Source: Sandaracinaceae bacterium
Lineage (GTDB): Bacteria > Myxococcota_A > Polyangia > Polyangiales > Sandaracinaceae
Length of the DNA stretch: 64,000 bases
Reading direction: 5' to 3'
Assembly (NCBI GenBank): GCA_040218145.1
Contig: JAVJQK010000085.1
Span: 1 to 64,000, forward strand
The notes beneath the pieces are model-generated. The model did not search any database. It was not told the DNA's origin and saw only the letters and a list, made by a program, of their open reading frames with translations. Position numbers and translations under genes: made by a program. The number at the start of each line of letters is the position of its first letter. Positions within the stretch are counted from its first letter, which is position 1. Below, one piece after another: positions 37,518 to 46,418 of this stretch.

Positions 37518-38492
37518 TCAGGGTGCGACGCAGCCGGGCGTGGTGGCCTCGTAGAGGTAGACCGGCGCGCCTTCGCCCTCGCTCGCCGTGACGTACGCGC
37601 GACCGTCCGCCCGCCACGCGATCGCCTCTCCCTGTCGCTCCATGCGCGCCGGGACGGGCACGGGCGGGCGGCCGAGCGCGTCGGCCCAGGGCTCGCCCTC
37701 TGTTCTGGGGAAGAGGTGCACGCGGTTGTAGCTGCGGACGAGGAGCGCGCCGCCAGGGGACAGGTCCATCGCGGTCACGTTTCGCGAGCCGGGCACGTCG
37801 GGGCCGCCGACGTCCAGGGTGGTCAGCGCCTCGAGCACGTCCGGCGGTGACGGGCTCGCTCGAAACAGCACCGACGGGCCCACGTCCTCCTTGGTGAGCA
37901 GCAGCAGGCTCCCGTCCGCCTCCACCGCGAGCGCCTCGCAGTCGTGCGCGGTCTCCGGGTAGCGCAGCGTCAGGGTGTCCACGCCGACCTCCAGGTCGCC
38001 CCGTGGCGGGTCGTCGGGCTCGGGGAAGCGGTAGACCGCGATCGCGTCGCGCGGCGTGCCCCTCCCGTCGCGCGCCGCGTTGTCGCCCACGTCCCCCACG
38101 TGCACCCAGGGCTCGCCGTCCGGGCCGGGGCCCACCGCGATGTCCTCGTAGTCGACGTGCGCCGCGCCCGTCAGCGCGATCCGACCCACCACGGAGGCGC
38201 TCGCGTCGAGCACGTAGACGCGCGCCACGTCGCCGCTGTCGTTGTGGGCGTAGAACAGCCCCGGGTGACGTCGGCTCGCGGCCAGCCCGCTCAGCTCCGT
38301 GAGGCTGGGGTCGTCGATCCGGCCCAGCTCCGTCGGCCCCTCGAACGCGTGGCAGGGCCCGCCGGCCCCCGCGTCCTCCATGGAGGCGCCGTCGACGATG
38401 GCCGCCGCGTCCGGGGCCGAGGCGTCCGGCTCGGATCCGCCACCGTCGCATCCGAAGCACAGCGCAGCCGCCAGCGCGATCCTCGCCCGCAT
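37518..38492 (-). CDS. Predicted lipoprotein, propeller-like (324 aa)
   Basis: MRARIALAAALCFGCDGGG gives a lipobox (L-C-F-G-C, Cys 15), followed by a D/A linker. The body has repeated strands with S-G-L-A-A-S, Y-A-H-N-D-S-G-D, V-G-D-V-G-D-N and A-L-A-V-E-A-D-G turns, the look of a beta-propeller such as esterase-like phytase-related proteins. No catalytic set can be named. Divergent from the DUF2339 gene across 150 bp with the 21-bp iterons. Confidence 0.85.
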   Translation of the reverse strand: MRARIALAAALCFGCDGGGSEPDASAPDAAAIVDGASMEDAGAGGPCHAFEGPTELGRIDDPSLTELSGLAASRRHPGLFYAHNDSGDVARVYVLDASASVVGRIALTGAAHVDYEDIAVGPGPDGEPWVHVGDVGDNAARDGRGTPRDAIAVYRFPEPDDPPRGDLEVGVDTLTLRYPETAHDCEALAVEADGSLLLLTKEDVGPSVLFRASPSPPDVLEALTTLDVGGPDVPGSRNVTAMDLSPGGALLVRSYNRVHLFPRTEGEPWADALGRPPVPVPARMERQGEAIAWRADGRAYVTASEGEGAPVYLYEATTPGCVAP

Positions 38493-38502
38493 CCTGCCAG
38501 CC

Positions 38503-38559
38503 TAGTACCTCGCCTGACCCGGCGTGTACCTCGAATGTCCTTCCGTGTACGTCGAGTGT
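38503..38559. promoter_or_regulatory. Three direct iterons with 21-bp period
   Basis: TAGTACCTCGCCTGA, GTGTACCTCGAATGT and GTGTACGTCGAGTGT start at 38503, 38524 and 38545; the core GTACSTCG repeats every 21 bp (two helical turns). They sit in the divergent spacer between the lipoprotein and DUF2339 genes and look like a same-face operator for an oligomeric regulator. Confidence 0.6.
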
Positions 38560-38642
38560 AGGCGGGCCGACCTGCGACGCGAATCACACGGGGGAGGCGA
38601 AATGGCACGGGGACTGCTCTACCGTCGGGCTGGGAGGTCGGC

Positions 38643-41600
38643 TTGAACGACGCGATGGAGCTGTTGGTCGGGTTGATGGTCTGCGTGCTGCCGCTCGCGG
38701 TGGTGGGCGGAATCATCGCCCTCGTGGTCCGCGCCCTGGGCCAGGGCCGCGACGGAGGGCGCCTCGACGCGCTCGAGATGGACGTCGCGCAGCTGCGTGG
38801 TGAAAACCGCACACTCCTGCATCGGCTGTCGCAGCTCGAGGCCAAGCTCGCCGACTCCGCGCAGCCGGCCAGGTCGCCGAGCGCGCAGCAGGCCGAGCCG
38901 ACGCCCGCGCTCGCCGAGGAGGAGGCGGTCGCGTCGACGCCGATCGAGGAGCCGGCCGAAGAGCCGACGGAAGAACAGGCCGAGGAGCAGGCCGAGGAAC
39001 AGGAGCAGGCCGAGGCGTCGCCCGCGGCGGCTCCGATCGTGCTCGGCGTCGAGAACCCGCCCGCGCACATCGTGGCCGCGCGCTCGGCGGGCGAAGCGGC
39101 GTCCCTCACGCCGCCCGCGATCCAGCCCGCGCCCGCAACCGAGCCGGGCCCTCGCGTCGACGCGCCCCCCGCCGCGACCCAGCCCGCGCCGCAGCCGATC
39201 CCTGCGCCGGCCCCGCCCGCGAAGATCGACTGGGAGCAGTGGATCGGCGTCCGCGGCGCCGCGGCCTTCGGCGCGTCCATCCTCGTGCTCGCCGGCGTCT
39301 TCTTCTTCGAGTACTCCATCGAGCACGGGTGGATCACGCCCGCGATGCGCGTCATCGCCGGCACGCTGGTCGGCCTCGGCTGCCTCGTCGCCGCGGAGCT
39401 CCGGCTCCGCAAGACGCACACCGTGCTCGCCAACTGGCTCGGGGGCGCGGGCATCGCGATCCTCTACGTCGCCTTCTGGGCCGGCAACGCGCTGTACCAT
39501 CTCTATCCCGTCTGGGCCGCGTCGATCATGCTGATCGCGGTCACCGGCGCCTGCGTGACGCTCGCGGTCAAGCGCGACGCGCCCGCCATCGCCGCGCTCG
39601 GCCTCCTCGGCGGCTTCGCCACCCCGCTCGCGCTCAGCACCGGGAGCGACCGACCCTACGCGCTCTTCAGCTACCTGCTCCTGCTCGACGGCGCGATGCT
39701 CTGGGTGGCCTACAAGCGGCGCTGGGCGTGGATGGCCATCCTCTGCCTGATCGCGACCGCCTTCTATCAGCAGGGCTGGCTGCTCGCGCGCCTCGACGAG
39801 CCGCGCGTGATCCTCGGCGTCGCCCTGGTCGCCGTCTTCGCCGCCCTCTTCGCCGCGCTGCCCACCCAGAAGGAGGGCGAGAGCGAGCAGGGTGAGCGGC
39901 TGCTCTGGAAGCTCGCCCGGAGCGCGGGCGTGCTCATCCCGCTGCTCTTCACCATGCCGCTGGCCGTCCGCGGCGACCTCGGCGACACCTACTGGCCGAC
40001 CGCGGTGCAGCTCGTGTTGCTCACCGCGGCGGCCTGCTGGGTCGGCCGACGCCACGGCAGCTTCTTCCTCCCCGCGGGCGCCGCGCTGCTCTCGCTCGGG
40101 ACCCTGCTCGGGTGGGGCGTCGCGCACGTGCCCGAGACGCCGCTCGAGGTCTGGAAGCTCGCCGGCCTCGCGCTCGCGGTCGGCGCGGTCTTCCACGTCA
40201 ACGCGGAGCTCCGACGGGACGCGGCCCCCGGCTGGGTGCCGGCCGCGACCTTCCACATCGGCGGGCTCGTCGTGCTCGCGCTCAGCGCGGCCTGGGTCGA
40301 CGACGCCGGGCCCTGGCCCTGGCTCGCCATCTGGGGCGCGCTCAGCGTGTTCGTCGCGCGCCTCGCCCACCGGGGGGAGCGGGCCAAGCTCCAGCTCGCG
40401 TCGGCCGTGCTCGGCGCGGTCGGTCTCGGCAGCGCGCTCGCGGCGCAGGCGGGGCGCGACGGGCAGCCCGACGCCGCGCTCTACCTCGGCTTGCTCGCGG
40501 GCGCGGCCCTGCTGATGCAGCTCGGCGGGCTCTTCCGCCGGGCCCCCGAGGCGCGCGCGATGGGCGACCACGCCGCGGCCGCGTTCGCGCTCCTCGGCCT
40601 GGCCTTCGTGCCCGCGCTCGCCTGGCGCGAGGTCGCGGGGCAACACCTGTTCCTGTATCTCGCGACGGGCGCGCTCGCGCTCCTCGCGCTGCTCGTCGCG
40701 GCGCGCCGTGCGAGCGGGCTCTGGATGATCGCGACGCTCGTGGTCACCGCGCTCGCGCACCAGTCGTGGCTCGCGTCCCAGACGGGGCCGGTCGATCTCG
40801 TGGGCATGGGCGTCTTCGCCGCGCTCTTCGCGCTCGCGCCGGTCTTCGCGCCCCGCGCGCTGCGGGAGCAGGCCTGGGCGTGGCGCACGGCCGCGCTCGC
40901 GGGCCCGCTCTACCTGATCGGGCTGCGGCACGCGTGGCTCGAGGTGCTCGGCCCGAGCGCGATCGGCCTACTCGCCCTCGGCCTCGCGGCGCTCTCCATC
41001 GGCGCGGCGACGGCGGTGCGCGCGCGCGGCCCCGAGGCGAAGGGCGCGCGTCGCGTGGCGATGGTCTGGCTCACCGCGAGCGCGGCGGGCTTCGTCACGC
41101 TCGCCATCCCGCTCCAGCTCTCGAACGAGTGGATCACGGTCGGCTGGGCCCTCGAGGCGCTCGCGCTGACCGCGCTCTGGCGCCGCTTCGACCACACCGG
41201 CCTGAAGTACCTCGCGCTCGGCCTCGGCTCGGCGGTGATGGTGCGGCTGCTGATGAACCCCTACGTGCTCGACTACCACCCGAAGAGCGCGCTGCCCGTG
41301 CTCGGCTGGCTGACCTACACGTACCTGGTCCCGGCCGTCTGCCTGCTCGGCGTGTGGTTCCTGCTGCGCACCGAGGAGGTCTCGCGGCGGCGCACCTGGG
41401 AGCGCTCCATCCTGGGCGAGAAGCTCCCCTTGCTCGCCAACTACGCCGCGACCGGCGCGCTCCTGCTCGTGTTCGCCTGGATCAACCTGACGATCTTCGA
41501 GTACTTCGCGCCCGGCAGCGAGCTGGTGATCCCCTTCGATCGCCTGCCCGCGCGGGACCTCACGCTCTCGATCGCGTGGGCCCTCTACGCGCTCGTCCTG

Positions 41601-41819
41601 CTCGCGCTCGGCATGTGGCGGCAGAGCACCGCGCTCCGCGTGACGAGCCTCGCGCTCATCCTGGGCACGAGCGGCAAGGTCTTCCTCTACGACCTCGCCC
41701 ACCTCGGGGACCTCTACCGCGTGGCGTCCCTCGCCGGGCTCGCCATCTCCCTGATCGTCATCTCGCTCGCCTACCAGCGTTTCGTCTTTCGTCGCCAGAC
41801 CCCCGAGGAGGCCCGATGA
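38643..41819 (+). CDS. DUF2339 polytopic membrane protein (1058 aa)
   Basis: Large membrane protein with an N-terminal helix, a Glu/Ala/Gln-rich cytoplasmic stretch (about 55-190), a Pro-rich connector and then well over 20 predicted helices. The conserved IDWEQWIGVRGAA begins the DUF2339 domain. Start is taken as TTG 38643, because a GGGAGG site lies 6 bp before it; ATG 38655 is an alternative. The family is commonly paired with DUF3999, whose gene overlaps here by ATGA. Possible role in envelope transport or sensing, not proven. Confidence 0.88.
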   Translation: MNDAMELLVGLMVCVLPLAVVGGIIALVVRALGQGRDGGRLDALEMDVAQLRGENRTLLHRLSQLEAKLADSAQPARSPSAQQAEPTPALAEEEAVASTPIEEPAEEPTEEQAEEQAEEQEQAEASPAAAPIVLGVENPPAHIVAARSAGEAASLTPPAIQPAPATEPGPRVDAPPAATQPAPQPIPAPAPPAKIDWEQWIGVRGAAAFGASILVLAGVFFFEYSIEHGWITPAMRVIAGTLVGLGCLVAAELRLRKTHTVLANWLGGAGIAILYVAFWAGNALYHLYPVWAASIMLIAVTGACVTLAVKRDAPAIAALGLLGGFATPLALSTGSDRPYALFSYLLLLDGAMLWVAYKRRWAWMAILCLIATAFYQQGWLLARLDEPRVILGVALVAVFAALFAALPTQKEGESEQGERLLWKLARSAGVLIPLLFTMPLAVRGDLGDTYWPTAVQLVLLTAAACWVGRRHGSFFLPAGAALLSLGTLLGWGVAHVPETPLEVWKLAGLALAVGAVFHVNAELRRDAAPGWVPAATFHIGGLVVLALSAAWVDDAGPWPWLAIWGALSVFVARLAHRGERAKLQLASAVLGAVGLGSALAAQAGRDGQPDAALYLGLLAGAALLMQLGGLFRRAPEARAMGDHAAAAFALLGLAFVPALAWREVAGQHLFLYLATGALALLALLVAARRASGLWMIATLVVTALAHQSWLASQTGPVDLVGMGVFAALFALAPVFAPRALREQAWAWRTAALAGPLYLIGLRHAWLEVLGPSAIGLLALGLAALSIGAATAVRARGPEAKGARRVAMVWLTASAAGFVTLAIPLQLSNEWITVGWALEALALTALWRRFDHTGLKYLALGLGSAVMVRLLMNPYVLDYHPKSALPVLGWLTYTYLVPAVCLLGVWFLLRTEEVSRRRTWERSILGEKLPLLANYAATGALLLVFAWINLTIFEYFAPGSELVIPFDRLPARDLTLSIAWALYALVLLALGMWRQSTALRVTSLALILGTSGKVFLYDLAHLGDLYRVASLAGLAISLIVISLAYQRFVFRRQTPEEAR

Positions 41820-43969
41820 GGTCCGCCCTTTCCGCGTTGCTGTGTCTGCTCTCGTTTCCCCTGAGCGCGTCCGCGCAGTCGCCGCACGACCCGGCGCGCC
41901 TCTTCCCGCGTGAGGCGCCCGTGCAGGCGAGCGCCAACCGGCCGATGCGCCTGCCGCTGCCGGCCGAGGTGCTGACCGCGACGCAGGGGGACCTCAGCGA
42001 CCTGAGGCTCCACGACGCGTCCGGGTTCGACGTCCCGTATCTCATCGACAGCGGCGCGCGACCGGAGCCGCACCCGACGAGCTTCGACGTCGAGCCCCTG
42101 TCGATCACGCGCCGCGTGGTGCGAGGCGACTCGCTGATCGCGCAGTGGGAGGAGGTGCTCGAGGTGGCGGTGCCCGGCGACGCGCCGCCCGAGGGCCGCT
42201 GGCGGCTCTGGATCGACTCGGGCGCGGCCGACTTCGTTCGCGCGATCACGGTGACGCGCCTGGACGAGGACGCGCGCGTCGAGCTGGCGCAGGCCACGGT
42301 CTTCCGGCTGCCCGAGCCGGTGCGCGAGCGGCTCTTCGTGGACCTGCCCGCCGACGCGATGCGGGCCGGCGCGCGCCTCGAGGTGCGGCTGTCGGGGGAG
42401 GGCGGCTACATCGAGCCGACGCTCCGCTTCACCGCGCACCGAGGCGCCACCGCGCCGCCCGTGCATCGCATCCCGCTGACCGAGATGGGCGTGCGCACGA
42501 CCGGGGGCTCCACCTTCGTCGAGCTGGCGCGCCCCGCGGGCCTCGTGCCCGACCGGATCGTGCTGCGCACCGACACGGGCAGCTTCCATCGCCGCGTGCG
42601 CGTCTACGACGTGCAGCAGGGGCGCGCGCCGGTGGAGATCGCGGCCACCGACGTCTTCCGCGTGCGGGAGATCGCGGGGGCCGAGCAGCTCGAGATCGAT
42701 CTGCGGCGCGCGCGCGGCGAGCGGCTCCGGCTCGAGATCGTCGACGGCGACAGCCCCCCGCTGAGCGGGCTCTCCGTCACGGCCGAGGTGCGGGCCCCCG
42801 CGCTCATCTTCGATCCGCTCGCCTCCGAGCTCTGGCTGCGCTTCGGCGGCGGTCGGGCGCGCGCGCCGAGCTACGATCTGCAGCGCCTGAGCGGCACGCG
42901 GCTGGGCGCGCAGCTCCTCGACGCCGCCGACGGCCTGCCCGTGGCGACCCTGGGCGAGATCCGGGACAACCCCCGCTTCGACGACGGCCCGGCCCTCGCG
43001 TTCGCGATGCGCCCCGGTCGCGCGCCGGACGTCGCCACCTTCACGCACGTCGCGCCGGTGGAGGTGCGCGGCGCGCGCGAGGGGCTCAGCCGCCTGCGCC
43101 TGCCGCCCAGCGTGCTCGCCGCGGCGCGGGAGGATCTCGCGGACCTCCGGGTGATCGACGCCGAGGGGCGGCAGTGGCCCTACGTCCGCTCGCCCACCGA
43201 CAGCGTCGACCTGGTGGACGCCGAGATCCGGCGGGCCGCCGAGGACGATCGGAGCTCGCACTACACGATCCTCCCGCCCGCCGCGCCGGCTCGCGTCGAC
43301 GCGATCGTGCTCCACACCGACGCGCCGTACCTCGCGCGCGACTACGTGCTGTGGGCGGTGCGCGACGGGGAAGAGCGCTTCGTGGTGGAGCGCGGGCACC
43401 TCGAGCGCGCCCCGAACGACGCGGCGCCGCTGCGGCTCGCGCTGCCCACCACGCGCGCCGACCGGTTCGAGCTCGAGATCATCGACGGCAGCGACGCCCC
43501 GATCACGCTCGACCGCGTCTCGCTCTCGCTGCCCAGCCCGACCCTCTTCCTCGCCGCGCCCGACGGCGACTACCGCCTGCTCGCGGGCGACGCGCGCGCG
43601 GAGCCGCCGGTCTACGAGATCGCGGAGGCGACCGATCTGCTGCTCGCGGTCCGGGCCGCGGACGCCGAGGTCGGCGCCGCGCGCGCCAACGCGGCCCACG
43701 TGGTGCCCGCGTGGTGGGAGGGGGCCGACGCGCACACGTGGATCCTGTGGGCGGTGCTCCTGCTGGCGGTCGTCGTGCTCGGGTTTTTGACCCTCCGCCT
43801 GGCGGGGGCGGCCGACGCCGACGCGCCCCCTGCCGCCAGCTCGGGCACCCCGGCCGACGCGGAGCCGGAGGCGGCGGGCGAAGACGAAGAGGCAGGTGAC
43901 GAAGCGGGAGGCGACGAGCCGCCCCCGTCCGCGCCCGGAGGGGGCGGAGACGGGCCCGCGTCGTTCTGA
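41816..43969 (+). CDS. DUF3999 exported protein (717 aa)
   Basis: A cleavable signal peptide (1-21, ending SASAQ) precedes a long extracytoplasmic region with strands and two copies of a similar pattern (R-L-P-L-P-A-E-V near residue 45 and RLRLPPSVL near 430). One membrane helix at about 642-662 and an acidic cytoplasmic tail follow. This matches the DUF3999 family, known beside DUF2339 genes. ATG overlaps the DUF2339 stop, so the pair is translationally coupled and likely forms a complex. Confidence 0.88.
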   Translation: MRSALSALLCLLSFPLSASAQSPHDPARLFPREAPVQASANRPMRLPLPAEVLTATQGDLSDLRLHDASGFDVPYLIDSGARPEPHPTSFDVEPLSITRRVVRGDSLIAQWEEVLEVAVPGDAPPEGRWRLWIDSGAADFVRAITVTRLDEDARVELAQATVFRLPEPVRERLFVDLPADAMRAGARLEVRLSGEGGYIEPTLRFTAHRGATAPPVHRIPLTEMGVRTTGGSTFVELARPAGLVPDRIVLRTDTGSFHRRVRVYDVQQGRAPVEIAATDVFRVREIAGAEQLEIDLRRARGERLRLEIVDGDSPPLSGLSVTAEVRAPALIFDPLASELWLRFGGGRARAPSYDLQRLSGTRLGAQLLDAADGLPVATLGEIRDNPRFDDGPALAFAMRPGRAPDVATFTHVAPVEVRGAREGLSRLRLPPSVLAAAREDLADLRVIDAEGRQWPYVRSPTDSVDLVDAEIRRAAEDDRSSHYTILPPAAPARVDAIVLHTDAPYLARDYVLWAVRDGEERFVVERGHLERAPNDAAPLRLALPTTRADRFELEIIDGSDAPITLDRVSLSLPSPTLFLAAPDGDYRLLAGDARAEPPVYEIAEATDLLLAVRAADAEVGAARANAAHVVPAWWEGADAHTWILWAVLLLAVVVLGFLTLRLAGAADADAPPAASSGTPADAEPEAAGEDEEAGDEAGGDEPPPSAPGGGGDGPASF

Positions 43970-44022
43970 GGGCGTAACATCCGCCGCGCGGCGCACTACG
44001 TAGCGGGCATGTGGCGGGCGGA

Positions 44023-44631
44023 ATGACCGAAGCCTTCGTTGATGCGGGACCCAGAATCGGGGATGCTCCTCGGCGAATGGCCGTCGCCGCCGAAGACGTG
44101 GAGCTGGTCGTCTCGCTCGCGCGAGGGGACCGCGAGGCCCTGGGCGAGCTGTACGACCGCCACGGCGCCCCCATGCTCGCGCTGGGCATGAAGCTCCTGC
44201 GCGACCGGGGCGAGGCGCAGGAGATCCTCCACGACGTCTTCCTCGAGGCGTGGAAGCACGCCGGCGACTACGACCCTTCGCGCGGCGCGGTCCGGACCTG
44301 GCTGATGCTGCGCATGCGCTCCCGCTGCCTCGACCGGATCAAGTCGGCGGCCCGGAGCCGGACCTCCTCGGCCGGCGAGCAGCTCGAGCGCGTCGTCGGC
44401 GCGGCGCCCGCCGCGGCCGCGGACCACACCGACGCGCAGCGCGTGCACGGCGCGCTGGCCGAGCTCCCCGACGACCAGCGCAAGGTCCTCGAGCTGGGCT
44501 ACTTCGCGGGGCTGAGCTGCTCGGAGATGGCCGAGGAGCTGTCGATCCCGATCGGCACCGTGAAGTCCCGCATGCACGCGGCGATGAAGAAGCTGCGCGC
44601 CACGTTCAGCGCGGGGAGACTCGAAGGATGA
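44023..44631 (+). CDS. ECF-type RNA polymerase sigma factor (202 aa)
   Basis: Sigma-70 region 2 starts V-E-L-V-V-S-L-A-R-G-D and includes ALGELYDRHGAPML and V-F-L-E-A-W-K; region 4 has ELPDDQRKVLELGYFAGLSC and I-P-I-G-T-V-K-S-R. No region 3, so ECF group, related to sigma factors with ChrR-like cupin anti-sigmas. ATG 44023 and 44077 are both reasonable starts. The stop overlaps the ATG of a 23-codon ORF that leads into the cupin gene. Confidence 0.92.
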   Translation: MTEAFVDAGPRIGDAPRRMAVAAEDVELVVSLARGDREALGELYDRHGAPMLALGMKLLRDRGEAQEILHDVFLEAWKHAGDYDPSRGAVRTWLMLRMRSRCLDRIKSAARSRTSSAGEQLERVVGAAPAAAADHTDAQRVHGALAELPDDQRKVLELGYFAGLSCSEMAEELSIPIGTVKSRMHAAMKKLRATFSAGRLEG

Positions 44632-44699
44632 ACGGCCGTTGCGATCGATCCGATCCGCGACAGGCTTCGTACGTATCCCTGGGACCGACACTGCCGTGA
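44628..44699 (+). CDS. 23-codon mini-ORF bridging sigma factor and cupin
   Basis: Starts in the ATGA that ends the sigma gene and stops in a GTGA that starts the cupin gene. It encodes MNGRCDRSDPRQASYVSLGP and three more residues. It may exist only to pass ribosomes on (translational coupling) or to set the sigma:anti-sigma ratio; no peptide function can be argued. Confidence 0.4.
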   Translation: MNGRCDRSDPRQASYVSLGPTLP

Positions 44700-45295
44700 G
44701 CCACTGGGAAAAAGAGCTGATCGACGGGTTCCTGGCCGACGTGCCGGAGGACGGCGTCGATGCGCTCGTGAGCGCGCTGAGCGAGAGCAGCGCCCTCGGT
44801 GAGAGCCCTGCGTCCCCGCCGTCGGACCTCCGCGCGCGCCTCCTCGGCGCCGCCCGCCACGAGGGCCGCTTCGCCCGCTTCGCCGCGCAGGTGGCGGAGC
44901 TGCTCGACATCGACGAGGGCAAGGCGAACGCGCTCCTCGACGGAATCGCGGTGCCCGACAACTGGTACGACTCGCCCATCGAGCCGATCCGCCTCTACGA
45001 CCTCGAGGGCGGCCCGAAGGTGCAGGCCGCCATCCGCGGCTTCGTGAGCATGCCCGCCGGATCCGCCTTTCCGGAGCACGAGCACCTCGGCACCGAGCAC
45101 GTGCTCGTGGTGCAGGGATCGTTCGAGGACTCGAGCGGCGCCGTGCATCACCCGGGTGACGTGGTGCGCATGGAGGGGGGCACGTCGCACGCGTTCACCG
45201 TCCGCCCCGGCCCCGACCTCGTCTACATGTTCGTCGGCCAGGGCGGCGTGAAGATCGGCGACATGGTCTTCGGCCCCGACACGCCCGACCTGTAG
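44696..45295 (+). CDS. Cupin-domain anti-sigma factor candidate (199 aa)
   Basis: Start GTG 44696 (V-S-H-W-E-K-E-L) lies in the GTGA junction; a TTG at 44639 in the same frame is an alternative. The first 90 residues are helical, in the place of the ChrR anti-sigma domain, though the Zn-binding Cys pair of ChrR is not visible. The C-terminal half is a cupin with E-H-E-H-L-G-T-E-H-V and G-T-S-H, suited to metal or oxidative sensing. Genetic coupling to the sigma factor argues for an anti-sigma role. Confidence 0.72.
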   Translation: MSHWEKELIDGFLADVPEDGVDALVSALSESSALGESPASPPSDLRARLLGAARHEGRFARFAAQVAELLDIDEGKANALLDGIAVPDNWYDSPIEPIRLYDLEGGPKVQAAIRGFVSMPAGSAFPEHEHLGTEHVLVVQGSFEDSSGAVHHPGDVVRMEGGTSHAFTVRPGPDLVYMFVGQGGVKIGDMVFGPDTPDL

Positions 45296-45299
45296 CGCG

Positions 45300-45506
45300 T
45301 CAGCGCGCGCGGACGAGCCGGAACGCGCCCCAGCCGATCCAGGCGAGCGCGAGCGCGTCGAAGAAGAGGTCCACCCCGTCGAGCGAGCCGCGGAGGCTCG
45401 AGCCGCCCGTCACGAGGCCGAGGCCGAGCAGGGCGCCGCCCGCCGCGAGGTCGCGGAGGGCCGCGCCGCGCGAGCGCTCGCTGTGCAACGGGTTCGCCGG
45501 CTCCAT
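45300..45506 (-). CDS. Small membrane protein (68 aa)
   Basis: M-E-P-A-N-P-L-H-S-E-R then two hydrophobic segments (L-A-A-G-G-A-L-L-G-L-G-L-V and D-A-L-A-L-A-W-I-G-W-G) and a basic end F-R-L-V-R-A-R. Convergent with the cupin gene, 4 bp apart. No family named. Confidence 0.55.
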   Translation of the reverse strand: MEPANPLHSERSRGAALRDLAAGGALLGLGLVTGGSSLRGSLDGVDLFFDALALAWIGWGAFRLVRAR

Positions 45507-45559
45507 GGGCTCGGAGCGTAGTACTCCGGCGCGCGGGATGACCAGTCGGTCGCCCGGCT

Positions 45560-45970
45560 TCAGGCGGCGCCCTCGAAGGGCAGCTCCGCCGAGCGCTCTC
45601 CTTCGCTCCGGTCCGCCTCGCGCTTCTTCTTCACCTTGCGGCGCCGCTTCGTCTTGGGCGCGGCGGCCACCACGTCGAGGGCGTCGATCTTCTCCTTCAG
45701 CTCGGCGTCGGTCTCGGCGAACACGCGGGCGTAGGCGAGGGCCTGCTCCGCGCGGCGGCTCAGGTCGGCCCGGGTCGCCTCCAGCTCCCCCAGGGCCGCG
45801 TCCAGGATGGCTCGCGCCTCGATCACCGCGAGCGCGCGCTCCTTCGTCCGCTCCGCGAGCGCCCGCAGGGCGTCGGCGTCGAGGTCTCCGAAGCGCTGCT
45901 CGGAGAGATCGTCGCAAAAGAGCGCGAGGATCTCCCTCACGCGGGGGGAAAGCGTGTCGTCGTCGGCCAT
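45560..45970 (-). CDS. Hypothetical helical protein with basic tail (136 aa)
   Basis: MADDDTLSPRVREILALFCD then long helices rich in Ala/Glu/Arg (probably coiled coil, residues 25-105) and a Lys/Arg cluster K-T-K-R-R-R-K-V-K-K-K-R before an acidic end. A DNA- or RNA-binding or scaffold role is possible but unproven. AGGAGC precedes the ATG at 45970 by 6 bp. Confidence 0.7.
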   Translation of the reverse strand: MADDDTLSPRVREILALFCDDLSEQRFGDLDADALRALAERTKERALAVIEARAILDAALGELEATRADLSRRAEQALAYARVFAETDAELKEKIDALDVVAAAPKTKRRRKVKKKREADRSEGERSAELPFEGAA

Positions 45971-46034
45971 CTTCGCTCCTGTTCGGGTGTTCAGTGTGGC
46001 TATCACGCCCGAAGATCCCCGTCCAGGCCGTTCG

Positions 46035-46418
46035 TCAGCGGATGGCGTCCACGCTCTCCTCCCACCGCAGACCGTCGAAGGGCACCACCGTGAAGCGATC
46101 GAGGGCGGGCGGCTCGAGGCAGCGCACGTTCACGTCGACGCGGTCGGGGTGGCTGCGGGGGATGTAGAAGGGGTGCACGCCGCAGCGCCTGCAGAACAGG
46201 TGGCGCGCCGTCCGGGTCCCGAACCGGTACTCGGCGAGCGCGGCCTCGTCGGTCAGCAGGGTGAAGTCCTCGCGCGGCACGATCAGGTGCAGGAAGCCTT
46301 TCTTGCAGCAGATCGAGCAATTGCAGTCGAGCGCCTCCAGCGCGCGGGCGACGACCCGCAGCCGCACCGCCCCGCAGTGGCAGCCGCCCTCGAAGACGTG
46401 CGCGGCCTCGTCGGTCAC
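46035..46418 (-). CDS. GFA-family zinc protein (127 aa)
   Basis: Glutathione-dependent formaldehyde-activating-like fold. Cys ligands in GGCHCGAV (13, 15), C-N-C-S-I-C-C and FCRRCG. Many members are not GSH-dependent enzymes. The GTG start overlaps the mutH stop (GTGA), so the two are co-expressed. Function beyond zinc binding is unknown. Confidence 0.88.
   Translation of the reverse strand: MTDEAAHVFEGGCHCGAVRLRVVARALEALDCNCSICCKKGFLHLIVPREDFTLLTDEAALAEYRFGTRTARHLFCRRCGVHPFYIPRSHPDRVDVNVRCLEPPALDRFTVVPFDGLRWEESVDAIR

Noticed and set aside
43970-44010. ECF promoter before the sigma gene (GTAACATCC and CTACGTA)
   Set aside because: Suggestive of autoregulation, but spacing and sequence do not fit a specific ECF consensus that I can name.
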